The translations under genes were made by a program, and so were the position numbers. DNA of 10,149 nucleotides from an archaeon (GTDB lineage Archaea > Thermoproteota > Nitrososphaeria_A > Caldarchaeales > Wolframiiraptoraceae), in contig JAPDJZ010000072.1 of the NCBI GenBank assembly GCA_029258815.1, positions 1-10,149 of the forward strand, written 5' to 3'. The notes under the pieces are model-generated. The model was not told the origin of the DNA and ran no database searches. It saw nothing but the letters and a program-made list of their open reading frames with translations. Positions 1 to 5,931 of this stretch are shown in pieces. Every line of letters starts with the position of its first letter. The first letter of the stretch is position 1.

Positions 1-590
1 ACGACGAGCAGGCCGACCACGAAGTTCGCGAAGCTCCCCCCGGCCGCGACCCTAGCCCTAGCCCTCCCCGGCGCCCTCCTAAACTCCTCCTCGTCGGGCT
101 CCACGAAGCCTCCCGGGAATATGTAGAAGAGGAACAGCCCGGTCGACTTGAGCCTTATCCTCTCAAGCCTCGCTATCAGGCCGTGCATTCCCTCGTGGGT
201 TAAGAGGACTATCCCGAGGGCGAGTAGGAGGTATGGGAGGTGCTCGAACCTGACCGTAACCCCTATCACCAGAGGGATGACTATGTTCTGGGGCCCGACC
301 TCGGCCGGCGCGAAGAGGTAGGTTCCGAGGTTCTTCGCTAGAACGTAGATGGCGAAGCCCATCATCCCGAAGGCCATGGCCATCCCGAGGTTCGACGCGA
401 CCCTGATCGCGGACGGAATGGACGAGGCTATTCTATCGAAGATCCCGACGGTCTTCTCCGACTTCAGCACGAAGCCGAGCGGGTATAGCCTGAGGCCCGG
501 GACGTCTCTCCTCACGAGAAGCTTGACGACGACGTACGCCAGAATCCAGGCCGCCGCGAGTATTATGAGGGGATGCAAGAGCAGCTCCAT
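1..590 (-). CDS. M50-family site-2-protease-like intramembrane zinc metalloprotease, N-terminal part (truncated by window edge)
   Basis: The reading frame starts at ATG 590 and runs open to position 1, giving about 196 residues with no stop, so the C-terminal half is outside the window. Seen: an N-terminal hydrophobic helix (residues 4-26), further hydrophobic segments near 68-90 and 103-131, and the zinc-ligand motif HEGMH at 132-136 (positions 183-197) at the end of a hydrophobic helix. This is followed by a GGFVEPDEEEF stretch and a GSFANF segment, both typical of archaeal S2P relatives. In the M50 family, HExxH supplies two histidine zinc ligands and the catalytic Glu, and a later membrane Asp, not visible here, supplies the third ligand. 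The protein should cleave membrane-embedded substrates; the substrate is unknown. A TTG directly precedes the chosen ATG and could be the start instead. A TATA-like ctaatatt lies about 28-36 bases upstream on the minus strand. Confidence 0.85.
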   Translation of the reverse strand, partial: MELLLHPLIILAAAWILAYVVVKLLVRRDVPGLRLYPLGFVLKSEKTVGIFDRIASSIPSAIRVASNLGMAMAFGMMGFAIYVLAKNLGTYLFAPAEVGPQNIVIPLVIGVTVRFEHLPYLLLALGIVLLTHEGMHGLIARLERIRLKSTGLFLFYIFPGGFVEPDEEEFRRAPGRARARVAAGGSFANFVVGLLV

Positions 591-758
591 CAATCCGAAA
601 ACACCACCCCAGACCAGAATATTAGGCTTGAAATACCGCTGGGCGCGGAGAAGCCTTCCTGAGAAAACTTTTTGAGAAGGAAGCTCTAAAAATGTGGGAG
701 GATAAAGCTTTCCCAAGGCTATTCTCCGAGAAATAGTCGTCTGGAGGTGTGTTGAGGA
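591..758. other. Divergent intergenic region (protease / UPF0147)
   Basis: This 168-base gap has no ORF or RNA gene I can support. It contains AT-rich stretches usable as TATA boxes: aatatt near 619-624 for leftward transcription, and ctctaaaaatg near 684-694 or gagaaatag near 728-736 for rightward. CCTTC (654-658) and GAAGG (676-680) form a weak inverted repeat. Confidence 0.4.
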
Positions 759-1040
759 GTGGGTGAGAGCTCGGCTCAAAGCTGGGAGGAGAAGAGGCAG
801 AACGTCGTCCAGATCCTCGAATCGATAGCGAACGACGTATCGACCCCTAGGAATATTCGGAGGGTCGCGAAGGAGGCCGCCGACGCGCTCTTCGACGAGA
901 GATATAAGCCGGCCGTGAGAGCCGCGAACGCGATCGAGATGATCGAGGAGATAATGAATGACCCGAATCTCCCGGTCTTCACCCGAACCCAGCTCTGGAT
1001 GGCTATCTCGATCCTCGAGCAGCTGAGAAGAGCGGAATAA
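759..1040 (+). CDS. UPF0147 family protein (conserved archaeal, function unknown)
   Basis: This 93-residue, almost entirely alpha-helical soluble protein carries the family hallmarks: a helix with VVQILESI (16-23), the STPRNIRR turn (28-35), an AVRAANAIEMIEEI helix (52-65), and the DPNLPVFTRT segment (68-77). The length fits the family. No enzymatic motif is present; UPF0147 is widespread in archaea without an assigned function. The start is GTG at 759. GGAGGTG at 743-749 serves as a ribosome binding site about 9 bases upstream, and the only nearby in-frame alternative, GTG 747, runs into TGA. The gene is divergent from the protease and convergent with the disrupted minus-strand unit that ends at 1077. 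Confidence 0.9.
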   Translation: MGESSAQSWEEKRQNVVQILESIANDVSTPRNIRRVAKEAADALFDERYKPAVRAANAIEMIEEIMNDPNLPVFTRTQLWMAISILEQLRRAE

Positions 1041-1076
1041 AAATTCGTGCGAGGGTTAAGGGGAAGTTTATGCCGC

Positions 1077-1506
1077 TCACTCCTGTCTCCTCAGGACGAT
1101 GTGCGTAGCTTCGCCGGGCTTTCTCTCGAGGGATTCTAGGAAGTATTCCCCGGCTTTGATGTCTTCGAGGAGAGCCTCGATCACGGCGGCGTAGGGGCAG
1201 AAGACGCGGATGGAGACGCCGCTCTCCGCGAGCTTGTCCGAGACGTTGGAGAGTATGCATCCTTCTACCCTCACCTCGATCCTATCGCCCGAGATCGAGC
1301 AATCTATCTCCTCGCAAACTCCAAGCTCCTCAACGGCCCTTCTGAAGGACTTTAAGGCGTTCTCGACGGAGGACTTATCGATCTTATCCCTTACGAAGAC
1401 GTCGTAGATCTCTCCCGTTATCCCTTACTATCGCCCTAGCGCCCTCGCCGAGAACGTTCCAGAGACCGGAGCAGAGGTCGTAAACGAACATCTCGAGGGG
1501 CTTCAT
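1077..1506 (-). pseudogene. Small cysteine-containing archaeal protein, V4R-like at best; frame disrupted
   Basis: From ATG 1506 the frame reads MKPLEMFVYDLCSGLW... for about 40 codons, then stops (TAA near 1389). The frame one base on continues without interruption to TGA 1077-1079. Joining them near 1416-1422 (the mRNA stretch around GATAACGGGAGAG) restores about 142 residues. The span is 430 bases, one more than a multiple of three. The restored protein is a soluble alpha/beta domain with GLWNVLGEGARAIVRD near the start, VEGC in the middle and FCPYAAVIEALLED towards the end. The GEGAR helix and the spaced Cys residues recall archaeal V4R (4-vinyl-reductase-like) small-molecule-binding proteins, but I do not recognise it firmly. 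Its start overlaps the stop of the upstream roadblock gene (TAATG), so the two were probably translated together. It could be a real pseudogene, a +1 recoded gene or a sequencing error. Confidence 0.55.
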
Positions 1507-1896
1507 TACTTACCACCCCTCCTCTTCCCCATGACCTCCTCCACGCGCCTGGCGGCTCGCTTGAGCTCCATGAAGAGGAGGCCTAGATTCGGGTTCTCCG
1601 AGCTAAGCGCTATCAGCAGAAGCTCCCCGCCGACGCTCATGATCACGACGTTCCCCCTCTCCCCCTCGATCATGAGCCTCCTAGGCGCTCCCCGATCGAG
1701 CTCGCCGCAGAGCCGAGTCGCGGTCCCGAGAGCGGTAGCCCCCATGGCAGCGGCCCTCCGCTCATCGATCCCGGCCGAGAAAAATCGAGACGACCGGAAG
1801 CCCGTCGGCCCTAACGAGGCCGCATCCGAGGAGATCTCCTCCGGCCGCGCTCATCAAATCCTTTAGAATAGCTTCTAGATCGGATCTAAGGCTCAT
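1506..1896 (-). pseudogene. Roadblock/LC7 domain protein (MglB-like), frame disrupted by one base
   Basis: ATG 1896 starts MSLRSDLEAILKDLM...GCGLVRADGLPVVSIF, the first helix and beta-hairpin of a roadblock domain. The frame then hits TGA near 1765. In the +1 frame the domain continues as SAGIDERRAAAMGATALGTATRL...GNVVIMSVGGELLLIALSSENPNLGLLFMELKRAA and ends at TAA 1506-1508. The break falls on the A5 run at 1780-1784 (T5 in the mRNA). Removing one base restores about 129 residues, a normal roadblock length, and the 391-base span is one more than a multiple of three. Roadblock proteins dimerise and often act as GAPs or regulators of Ras-like GTPases; no GTPase lies next to it here. TCCTCC at 1907-1912 is the complement of a plausible ribosome binding site. 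The gene lies directly upstream of, and overlaps by one base, the 1077-1506 gene. Confidence 0.75.
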
Positions 1897-1922
1897 ACCT
1901 CGCCAATCCTCCGGAGACGGCC

Positions 1923-1933
1923 GTATTTAATCG
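1923..1933 (-). promoter_or_regulatory. TATA-like box for the disrupted roadblock operon
   Basis: On the minus strand the sequence reads gattaaatac, centred about 32 bases before ATG 1896, the spacing expected for an archaeal TATA box with a very short leader. Read on the plus strand the same AT stretch (tatttaat) could serve rightward transcription starting near 1950-1955. Nothing experimental supports either direction. Confidence 0.4.
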
Positions 1934-1994
1934 TTCAACAAGGTTAATTACGCAGCCCGACGCGATAGAGCCGAAGGCCGACGGCCTCGAAGCT

Positions 1995-2135
1995 ATGGCC
2001 ACGCGAGCACGCGGAAGCGCCAAAGCTTCCAAGCGGCATATCCGGCGAATCCGCGGGTATAATCCTCAGCCTGAGCGGGAGGCGGCCTTCCTCGAAGAGT
2101 TATATCGGGCTGTACGCGTCCCCCTAGGGAGATGA
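1995..2135 (+). CDS. Possible 46-residue basic protein, ATGA-coupled to the next gene (uncertain)
   Basis: ATG 1995 opens a 46-codon frame ending at TGA 2133-2135, which overlaps the ATG (2132) of the winged-helix gene in the classic ATGA arrangement. The product has a very basic first half (RARGSAKASKRHIRRIR) and an amphipathic second half (PEREAAFLEELYRAVRV), which looks protein-like. Against it: nine of its ten arginine codons are CGN, whereas neighbouring genes prefer AGG/AGA; no convincing ribosome binding site precedes ATG 1995; and I do not recognise a family. The same stretch could be a structured leader, since CAGCCCGA (1953-1960) pairs with TCGGGCTG (2105-2112). Confidence 0.28.
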   Translation: MATRARGSAKASKRHIRRIRGYNPQPEREAAFLEELYRAVRVPLGR

Positions 2136-2584
2136 GCTATCCGCGCGGGAGGAGGAAGCTGAAGCTCGAGCTCATGGACGAGAACGGCGATAGGCTTACC
2201 CTGATCTTCGAGGGTAGGCTTAGCCGGGAGAAGCTTCTCCAGCTAGCGGATCTAATGGAGCTTTACGGGGGAGCGGTCGAGACCCAGCCTGAGGAGCAGT
2301 ATATCGAGAATAGTAAGCTGGGTAAGCTCGTCAGAATCCTAGCGAAATACTTCCCCTTCGGATACTTCACGTCCAGAGACGCCGTCGAAGCGTATATGAC
2401 CGAATACAGGGAGCCGATAAGCCTGAGCACGGCCTCGACCTACCTAGCCCGCCTAGCCGACCGAGGCCATCTAGAGAAAACCAAGACCGGGAACCTAATC
2501 CGATACAGGCTAGCCCAGCCTAGGATCCCCCGCCAGGGCGAGCGGCCCGAGCTGCGCGGATACGGCCTCGGCCTAGAGCCATAA
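2132..2584 (+). CDS. Winged helix-turn-helix DNA-binding protein
   Basis: This 150-residue soluble protein has no enzymatic motif. The N-terminal part (8-28) alternates charged and hydrophobic residues (KLKLELMDENGDRLTLIFEG), as in a small beta-sheet. A helix at 31-46 follows. The region 61-128 is a winged helix: SKLGKLVRILAKYF is helix 1, the FTSRDAVEAYM segment is helix 2, SLSTASTYLARLADRGHLEK is the recognition helix leading into the wing, and TGNLIRYRLA is the wing strand. The C-terminus (130-150) is a Pro/Gly/Arg-rich tail. Proteins of this layout are common small regulators in Thermoproteota-related archaea; the target is unknown. It heads a run of three small DNA-binding-type genes on the same strand, with a 57-base gap to the next. 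Confidence 0.75.
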   Translation: MSYPRGRRKLKLELMDENGDRLTLIFEGRLSREKLLQLADLMELYGGAVETQPEEQYIENSKLGKLVRILAKYFPFGYFTSRDAVEAYMTEYREPISLSTASTYLARLADRGHLEKTKTGNLIRYRLAQPRIPRQGERPELRGYGLGLEP

Positions 2585-2641
2585 GCCTCTTGGAAATCCT
2601 CAAAACAGTCTACGAAAGCGTATAACATGGCGGAGGGGGCC

Positions 2642-3040
2642 ATGAGGAAAGCCGTTCTAGAGTTTCTTAGAAGCACAGGGGTCAGAATCCCGGATGAAAA
2701 GCCCGTCAAGACTCTCCTTAAACTATCCCTTCTTACGGAGGCCCAGCTCGAGGTATTACTCGTCGAGCTCGGATCCGCGAGCCTTCCGAGAAGGCTATCC
2801 TTCGAGGAGAAGGCCGGGATAAGGGGGGTGAGCAAGGGGGCATACGCGAGAACCCTGAGGCAGGCGGTCGAGAACATCAAGCGAAGCATCTACACGATTC
2901 TCCTCCTAAGATACTTGGGGGTACTCGGGGAGAACGCAGCCTCGAGAATTCTCGAGGCATCAGACCTCCTCGGCGAGGGCCGCATCGAGGAATCGATTAA
3001 GCTGATAAGCGGCGTGATGCCGCGTGATATCACAAGCTAG
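2642..3040 (+). CDS. Sigma-region-4-like helix-turn-helix protein
   Basis: The start is placed at ATG 2642 because GGAGGGGG (2632-2639) sits just before it; an in-frame ATG at 2627 would add five residues (MAEGA) but lacks such a site. The product is about 132 residues and mostly helical. Residues 31-85 read LTEAQLEVLL...RLSFEEKAGIRGVSKGAYARTLRQAVENIKR, the layout of a sigma-70 region 4 or LuxR-type HTH: a helix beginning LTEAQ, then LSFEEKAGI-RGVSKGAYARTLRQA as the helix-turn-helix. A hydrophobic helix (YTILLLRYLGVL) and a helical tail follow. Archaea lack sigma factors, so this is a DNA-binding regulator rather than a polymerase subunit. It lies between two winged-helix genes and is probably cotranscribed with them: 57 bases after the upstream gene, 13 before the next. 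Confidence 0.7.
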   Translation: MRKAVLEFLRSTGVRIPDEKPVKTLLKLSLLTEAQLEVLLVELGSASLPRRLSFEEKAGIRGVSKGAYARTLRQAVENIKRSIYTILLLRYLGVLGENAASRILEASDLLGEGRIEESIKLISGVMPRDITS

Positions 3041-3053
3041 GAGCTGAAACGGG

Positions 3054-3446
3054 ATGAACCCCCTACTGATCCTAACGGCGGTCTTCGCGTCGCTCTTCGT
3101 GATCCAGACCATAATCTTCAGCATCCTCCTCAGGAAGGCTAGGAGAGCCTTCGCCGGGCCCCCCTCCGCCGGCCTCCAAGCCCCGGAAGAACCCGACGCC
3201 ATGAGGCTCACCGAAACCGAATCCAGAATAATGTTCGAGATAGCTGGGAGCGGCGCGCTCGGAGCGAGAGACCTAAGCAGAAGGCTCGGGCTGAGCAGGG
3301 AGCACGTCGCCAGAACCCTGAAGAAGCTTGTCGAGAACGGCCTCCTAACCCGGGAGGGAAAACCCTACAAGTATAAGCTTACGGATCTCGGCGAGAGGAT
3401 CATAAAATCACATGACGTCACGCGTTCCTCCGGCGAACGTTCATAA
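3054..3446 (+). CDS. Membrane-anchored winged-helix protein (MarR/ArsR-like DNA-binding domain)
   Basis: This 130-residue protein has one N-terminal transmembrane helix (3-26: LLILTAVFASLFVIQTIIFSIL) followed by Arg/Lys (RKARR), which predicts a cytoplasmic C-terminus. A short Pro/Ala linker (33-50) leads to a winged helix at 51-118: LTETESRIMFEIAGSG, ARDLSRRLGL as the first HTH helix, SREHVARTLKKLVENGLL as the recognition helix, and PYKYKLTDLGERII as the wing. The DNA-binding domain is therefore tethered to the inner membrane face, which suggests transcription control tied to a membrane signal (inference). The start ATG 3054 has GGAG at 3040-3043, overlapping the previous stop, so translation is probably coupled. 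The last residues after about 118 look disordered. Confidence 0.75.
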   Translation: MNPLLILTAVFASLFVIQTIIFSILLRKARRAFAGPPSAGLQAPEEPDAMRLTETESRIMFEIAGSGALGARDLSRRLGLSREHVARTLKKLVENGLLTREGKPYKYKLTDLGERIIKSHDVTRSSGERS

Positions 3447-3468
3447 GACCCCCGGCAGAAATATAAGC

Positions 3469-3529
3469 CGGCCGTGATGAGGCACAGGGATACAGACCCT
3501 CGGTGAAGACACCTGGGGTAACTGAGCCG
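3469..3529 (+). ncRNA. Candidate C/D box guide RNA (2'-O-methylation guide)
   Basis: All elements of an archaeal C/D sRNA occur in order: box C GTGATGA (3474-3480); a 12-nt guide GGCACAGGGATA (3481-3492); a variant box D' CAGA (3493-3496); a 6-nt spacer; box C' GTGAAGA (3503-3509); a second 12-nt guide CACCTGGGGTAA (3510-3521); and a canonical box D CTGA (3522-3525). A short terminal stem CGGC (3469-3472)/GCCG (3526-3529) closes it. The two exact 12-nt spacings match the known archaeal C/D architecture, in which the nucleotide paired five bases upstream of D or D' is methylated. Predicted targets would contain TATCCCTGTGCC and TTACCCCAGGTG. The weak points are the non-standard D' and the lack of a properly spaced promoter: the TATA-like aaatataa at 3459-3466 is too close. 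It may be processed from read-through of the upstream operon. Confidence 0.6.
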
Positions 3530-3575
3530 CTCGTTTCCCCGTTTTTAGGAGAGGTGATGTGGAGGCTGCTTAAAC

Positions 3576-3585
3576 CCTTTTTAAG
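3576..3585 (+). promoter_or_regulatory. TATA-like box of aIF1A, within a small dyad
   Basis: The stretch ccctttttaag lies about 26-33 bases before ATG 3610, so the transcript would be nearly leaderless. The TATA-like part is one arm of an inverted repeat, CTTAAA (3569-3574) and TTTAAG (3580-3585). A T5 run at 3542-3546 just upstream may end the preceding transcript. Confidence 0.45.
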
Positions 3586-3609
3586 TGCCTCCTCGCTCTA
3601 GAGCTGGAT

Positions 3610-3942
3610 ATGGGTAAGCGTAAGATCGTTTCGGAGCCCGACGAACTTGAGGAGATGCCCGAGCCCGGGCCGACCGACGTCTACGGGGTAGTGGTTAAGC
3701 TAGTCGGGAATGATAGGGTCTTGGTCGAGTGCAGCGATGGAAAGCGGAGGCTCTGCAGGATTAGGGGCCAGCTTAGGCGTAGGATCTGGATCCGGGAGGG
3801 GGACCTCGTGCTCGTGAGCCCTTGGGACTTCCAGAGCGATACCCGGGGCGATGTCTGGTGGAGGTTCACCCGCGGGCAGGCCTTGAAGCTCGTTGAAAAG
3901 GGCGTGGTTCCCGATTTTCTCAGGGAAAAGCTCGGAGCCTAA
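3610..3942 (+). CDS. Translation initiation factor aIF1A
   Basis: This 110-residue protein has the eIF1A/IF1 S1-type OB fold at about 24-85: DVYGVVVKLVGNDRVLVECSDG as strands 1-2, RRLCRIRGQLRRRIWIREGDLVLV as strands 3-4 with the basic RNA-binding surface, and DTRGDVWWRFTRGQALKLVEKG leading to the C-terminal helix. The N-terminal tail (1-22) is basic then acidic, as in archaeal homologues, and the length matches. Family role: it binds the A-site region of the 30S subunit and helps start-codon selection with aIF1 and aIF2. The start is ATG 3610, placed by the TATA-like box about 28 bases upstream. RIO1 follows 50 bases downstream and the KH protein after that, a conserved archaeal arrangement around ribosome maturation and initiation. 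Confidence 0.95.
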   Translation: MGKRKIVSEPDELEEMPEPGPTDVYGVVVKLVGNDRVLVECSDGKRRLCRIRGQLRRRIWIREGDLVLVSPWDFQSDTRGDVWWRFTRGQALKLVEKGVVPDFLREKLGA

Positions 3943-3992
3943 CGCCGCTCTCTAAACTTTTTAGAAGCCGCGGATAGCTTCGCTCCGGGAGT

Positions 3993-4811
3993 TTGGTTAG
4001 AGAGGATAAGCTCGAGAAGAAGCTCAGGGCTAGGGAGTATAGATATGAGCGCGAGCAGAGGTATCTGAGGAAGCGGTCGGAGCTCGACGAGGTACTCGAG
4101 GAGGTCTTCGATCGGAGAACGCTCATGACCATCTACGAGCTAATGAACCGGGGCTTCATAGGCGAGTTCTACGGCGTCGTGAGCGCTGGGAAGGAGTCGA
4201 GGATCTACTACGCTCTGAACAGGGAGGGGGAGCCGCTCGCCGTGAAGATCTACCTGATAACCAGCGCCGAGTTCAGGAAGACTAGAAGCATCTACATCGC
4301 CCACGACCCCAGGTTTCAGAAGGTTCCGAGGGACTTCAGGGACTTCATCTACCTCTGGGCGAGGAGGGAGTATAGGAATCTGGAGGACGCTTACGAGGCG
4401 GGGGTCCCCGTTCCGAAGCCGTACTTCGTTAGGAACAACGTTCTGGGAATGCGGTTCATAGGCGAGGACGGGAGGAGGTATCCGCTTCTAATGGAGGTCG
4501 AGCTCGAGCCCGAAATCTATCCCAGGATCTACGAGCAGGTGATCGAGGCGGTGAAGAAGCTCTACCGGGAGGCGAGCCTAATCCACGGAGACCTAAGCGA
4601 ATACAACATATTCATCACGCCCAAGGACGAGATAATCCTAATCGACCTATCGCAGGCCGTTAGAGTCGAGCAGCCCGTAGCCGACGAGCTGCTCCTAAGA
4701 GACCTAAGAAACATCGCGAGATACTTCGGGAAGATGGGCGTCGAGACGCCGGAGCCCGAGGAACTCTTCGCCGAGATAACCGGGAGAAGCCCGTTCGAGA
4801 AGCCGCTCTAG
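3993..4811 (+). CDS. rio1: RIO1-type serine/threonine protein kinase
   Basis: This 272-residue protein is close to the archaeal RIO1 length. A highly charged N-terminal helix (1-40, rich in K/R/E) precedes the conserved EVFDRRTLMTIYEL (37-50). The nucleotide-binding loop is SAGKES (64-69, compared with the usual STGKEA), the ATP-contacting lysine is in AVKIY (K85), the RIO1 flexible loop follows (about 92-118), the catalytic loop is HGDLSEYN (198-205, Asp200 and Asn205), and the metal-binding motif is IDLSQAV (217-223, Asp218). RIO1 enzymes act as kinase/ATPases in late small-subunit maturation. The start is TTG 3993: upstream in-frame candidates are absent, GGGAG lies at 3987-3991, and a TATA-like actttttag lies near 3954-3963. 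Position between aIF1A and a Pno1/Dim2-like KH protein fits the role, since RIO1 and Dim2 act on the same pre-40S/30S particle. Confidence 0.95.
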   Translation: MVREDKLEKKLRAREYRYEREQRYLRKRSELDEVLEEVFDRRTLMTIYELMNRGFIGEFYGVVSAGKESRIYYALNREGEPLAVKIYLITSAEFRKTRSIYIAHDPRFQKVPRDFRDFIYLWARREYRNLEDAYEAGVPVPKPYFVRNNVLGMRFIGEDGRRYPLLMEVELEPEIYPRIYEQVIEAVKKLYREASLIHGDLSEYNIFITPKDEIILIDLSQAVRVEQPVADELLLRDLRNIARYFGKMGVETPEPEELFAEITGRSPFEKPL

Positions 4812-4827
4812 CGCTCAGATATTTATC

Positions 4828-5442
4828 ATGCCCGGCTCCGAGTCTAGTAAGGGCGTGGAAGCGGGGATGGAGGCTCCAGCACCCTCCTTCATGCTCAACA
4901 TCCCTAGGGAGAGGGTAGGCGTTCTAATAGGTCCACAGGGATCGGTGAAGAAGAGGATAGAAGAGGCTCTGGGCGTGAAGCTTACGATCGACAGCGCCAA
5001 CGGCTCGGTCAGAATAGAGCTCGCCAAGAGGCCCGAGGAGGGCGGGGATCCGGTAGCCTTATTCAAGGCGAGGGACGTGGTTCTGGCGATCGGCCGCGGG
5101 TTCTCGCCGGAGCGAGCCTTCAAGCTCTTCGAGGAGGGCGCCGTCCTGAGCGTAATCGATATAGCGGACTACGTGAAGCCGACGAGGAATAACTTGGTGA
5201 GGGTGAGGGCTAGGCTGATCGGGAGAAACGGGAGAACCCGGAGAATGATCGAGGAGACGACCCACACCTACGTCTCGATCTACGGAGACACCGTAGCGAT
5301 AATAGGGGAGGACGAGGACGTGAAGGCGGCCGAGGAAGTGGTAATAGACCTGATAAACGGGGCGCCGCACTCAGCAATCTACCGAAAACTAAACGAATAC
5401 GCGAGGCTAAGAAAGCTCGGAGGGCTAAGACCAAGAATCTGA
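4828..5442 (+). CDS. Archaeal two-KH-domain RNA-binding protein (Pno1/Dim2-like)
   Basis: This 204-residue protein has two KH domains. KH1 (about 21-90) carries ERVGVLIGPQGSVKKRIEE with its GxxG loop at 35-38 (GPQG). KH2 (about 122-178) carries RVRARLIGRNGRTRRMIEE with its loop at 132-135 (GRNG), followed by TYVSIYGDTVAIIGE. Both GxxG loops are present; in eukaryotic Dim2/Pno1 the first is degenerate, so the archaeal form keeps two potential RNA grips. The family binds near the 3' end of small-subunit rRNA and is implicated in its maturation. The N-terminal 20 residues (Ser/Gly/Glu/Pro) look unstructured, and starts at ATG 4867 or 4891 cannot be excluded; ATG 4828 is preferred as the first after the RIO1 stop (16-base gap). 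The end is basic (LRKLGGLRPRI). It is probably cotranscribed with RIO1. Confidence 0.92.
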   Translation: MPGSESSKGVEAGMEAPAPSFMLNIPRERVGVLIGPQGSVKKRIEEALGVKLTIDSANGSVRIELAKRPEEGGDPVALFKARDVVLAIGRGFSPERAFKLFEEGAVLSVIDIADYVKPTRNNLVRVRARLIGRNGRTRRMIEETTHTYVSIYGDTVAIIGEDEDVKAAEEVVIDLINGAPHSAIYRKLNEYARLRKLGGLRPRI

Positions 5443-5532
5443 AAGCCTTATTCTTCATCTCTATTGAGATAAAGCCTCTATTCGTCAGATGCTTGATGTC
5501 GGATGTGTGGATAGTTTTGGAGGCGTTTTAGA

Positions 5533-5931
5533 TTGAGCATAAAGTATTATCGGGTTAGCTTAGAGAATTTGATTCCTAAGCTTAGAAAGTTCTTCGAGAA
5601 TAGACCTGAAGTATTACTAGCGATTCTCTTCGGCTCGGCTACGAAAAGGAGCTCGGTTAGAGACCTCGATCTAGCGATACTCTTGGGTGGGAGGCTTGAT
5701 CTTATGAGGTTCTGCAGGCTCGCGGCGGAGCTGGAGGGCTTGACCGGCATCCCAGTGGATCTGGTCCCGCTCGACGAAGCCCCTCCGATGATCGCCTTAA
5801 AGGCTCTCCGGGAGGGGAGGATCGTCTTCGCGAGGGATAGGCGGATCTACCCCGAGCTATTGAAGAGGGCGATCGCTGAGATCACGGATCTGAGATTTAA
5901 ACGCTTGGAGAGAGATCTGCCGACAAGGTGA
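5533..5931 (+). CDS. MNT-type minimal nucleotidyltransferase (antitoxin-like), without an adjacent HEPN partner
   Basis: This 132-residue protein has the polymerase-beta-like nucleotidyltransferase core: ILFGSATKRSSVRDLDLAILL (31-51) contains the Gly-Ser pair (34-35) and the first two metal-binding aspartates (Asp44, Asp46), and VDLVPL (75-80) supplies the third (Asp76). The active site looks intact. In prokaryotes these minimal transferases are usually paired with a HEPN RNase toxin, which they AMPylate. Here the only start codon immediately downstream (ATG 5931) reaches a stop after four codons, and the gene upstream is the KH protein, so the partner is absent or lost. The start is TTG 5533, supported by GGAGG at 5519-5523 nine bases upstream. 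The leading codons and the 90-base upstream gap are more AT-rich than the flanking genes, compatible with transfer. Confidence 0.82.
   Translation: MSIKYYRVSLENLIPKLRKFFENRPEVLLAILFGSATKRSSVRDLDLAILLGGRLDLMRFCRLAAELEGLTGIPVDLVPLDEAPPMIALKALREGRIVFARDRRIYPELLKRAIAEITDLRFKRLERDLPTR

Noticed and set aside
654..680. CCTTC/GAAGG hairpin with a T5 run in the loop
   Set aside because: The stem is short, the loop is large, and it lies between divergent genes where a terminator is not expected.
1951..2115. A tRNA or RNase P/SRP-type RNA in the intergenic region
   Set aside because: There is no T-arm consensus, acceptor stem with CCA-type end, or recognisable conserved core of those RNAs; only simple hairpins are visible.
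3459..3466. TATA-like aaatataa as a promoter for the guide RNA
   Set aside because: The start site would fall inside the RNA, downstream of box C, so the spacing does not fit.
3556..3603. A 15-codon ATG frame before aIF1A that could be a leader peptide
   Set aside because: It overlaps the TATA-like box and dyad of aIF1A, so it would not be on that transcript, and it has no feature of an attenuator.
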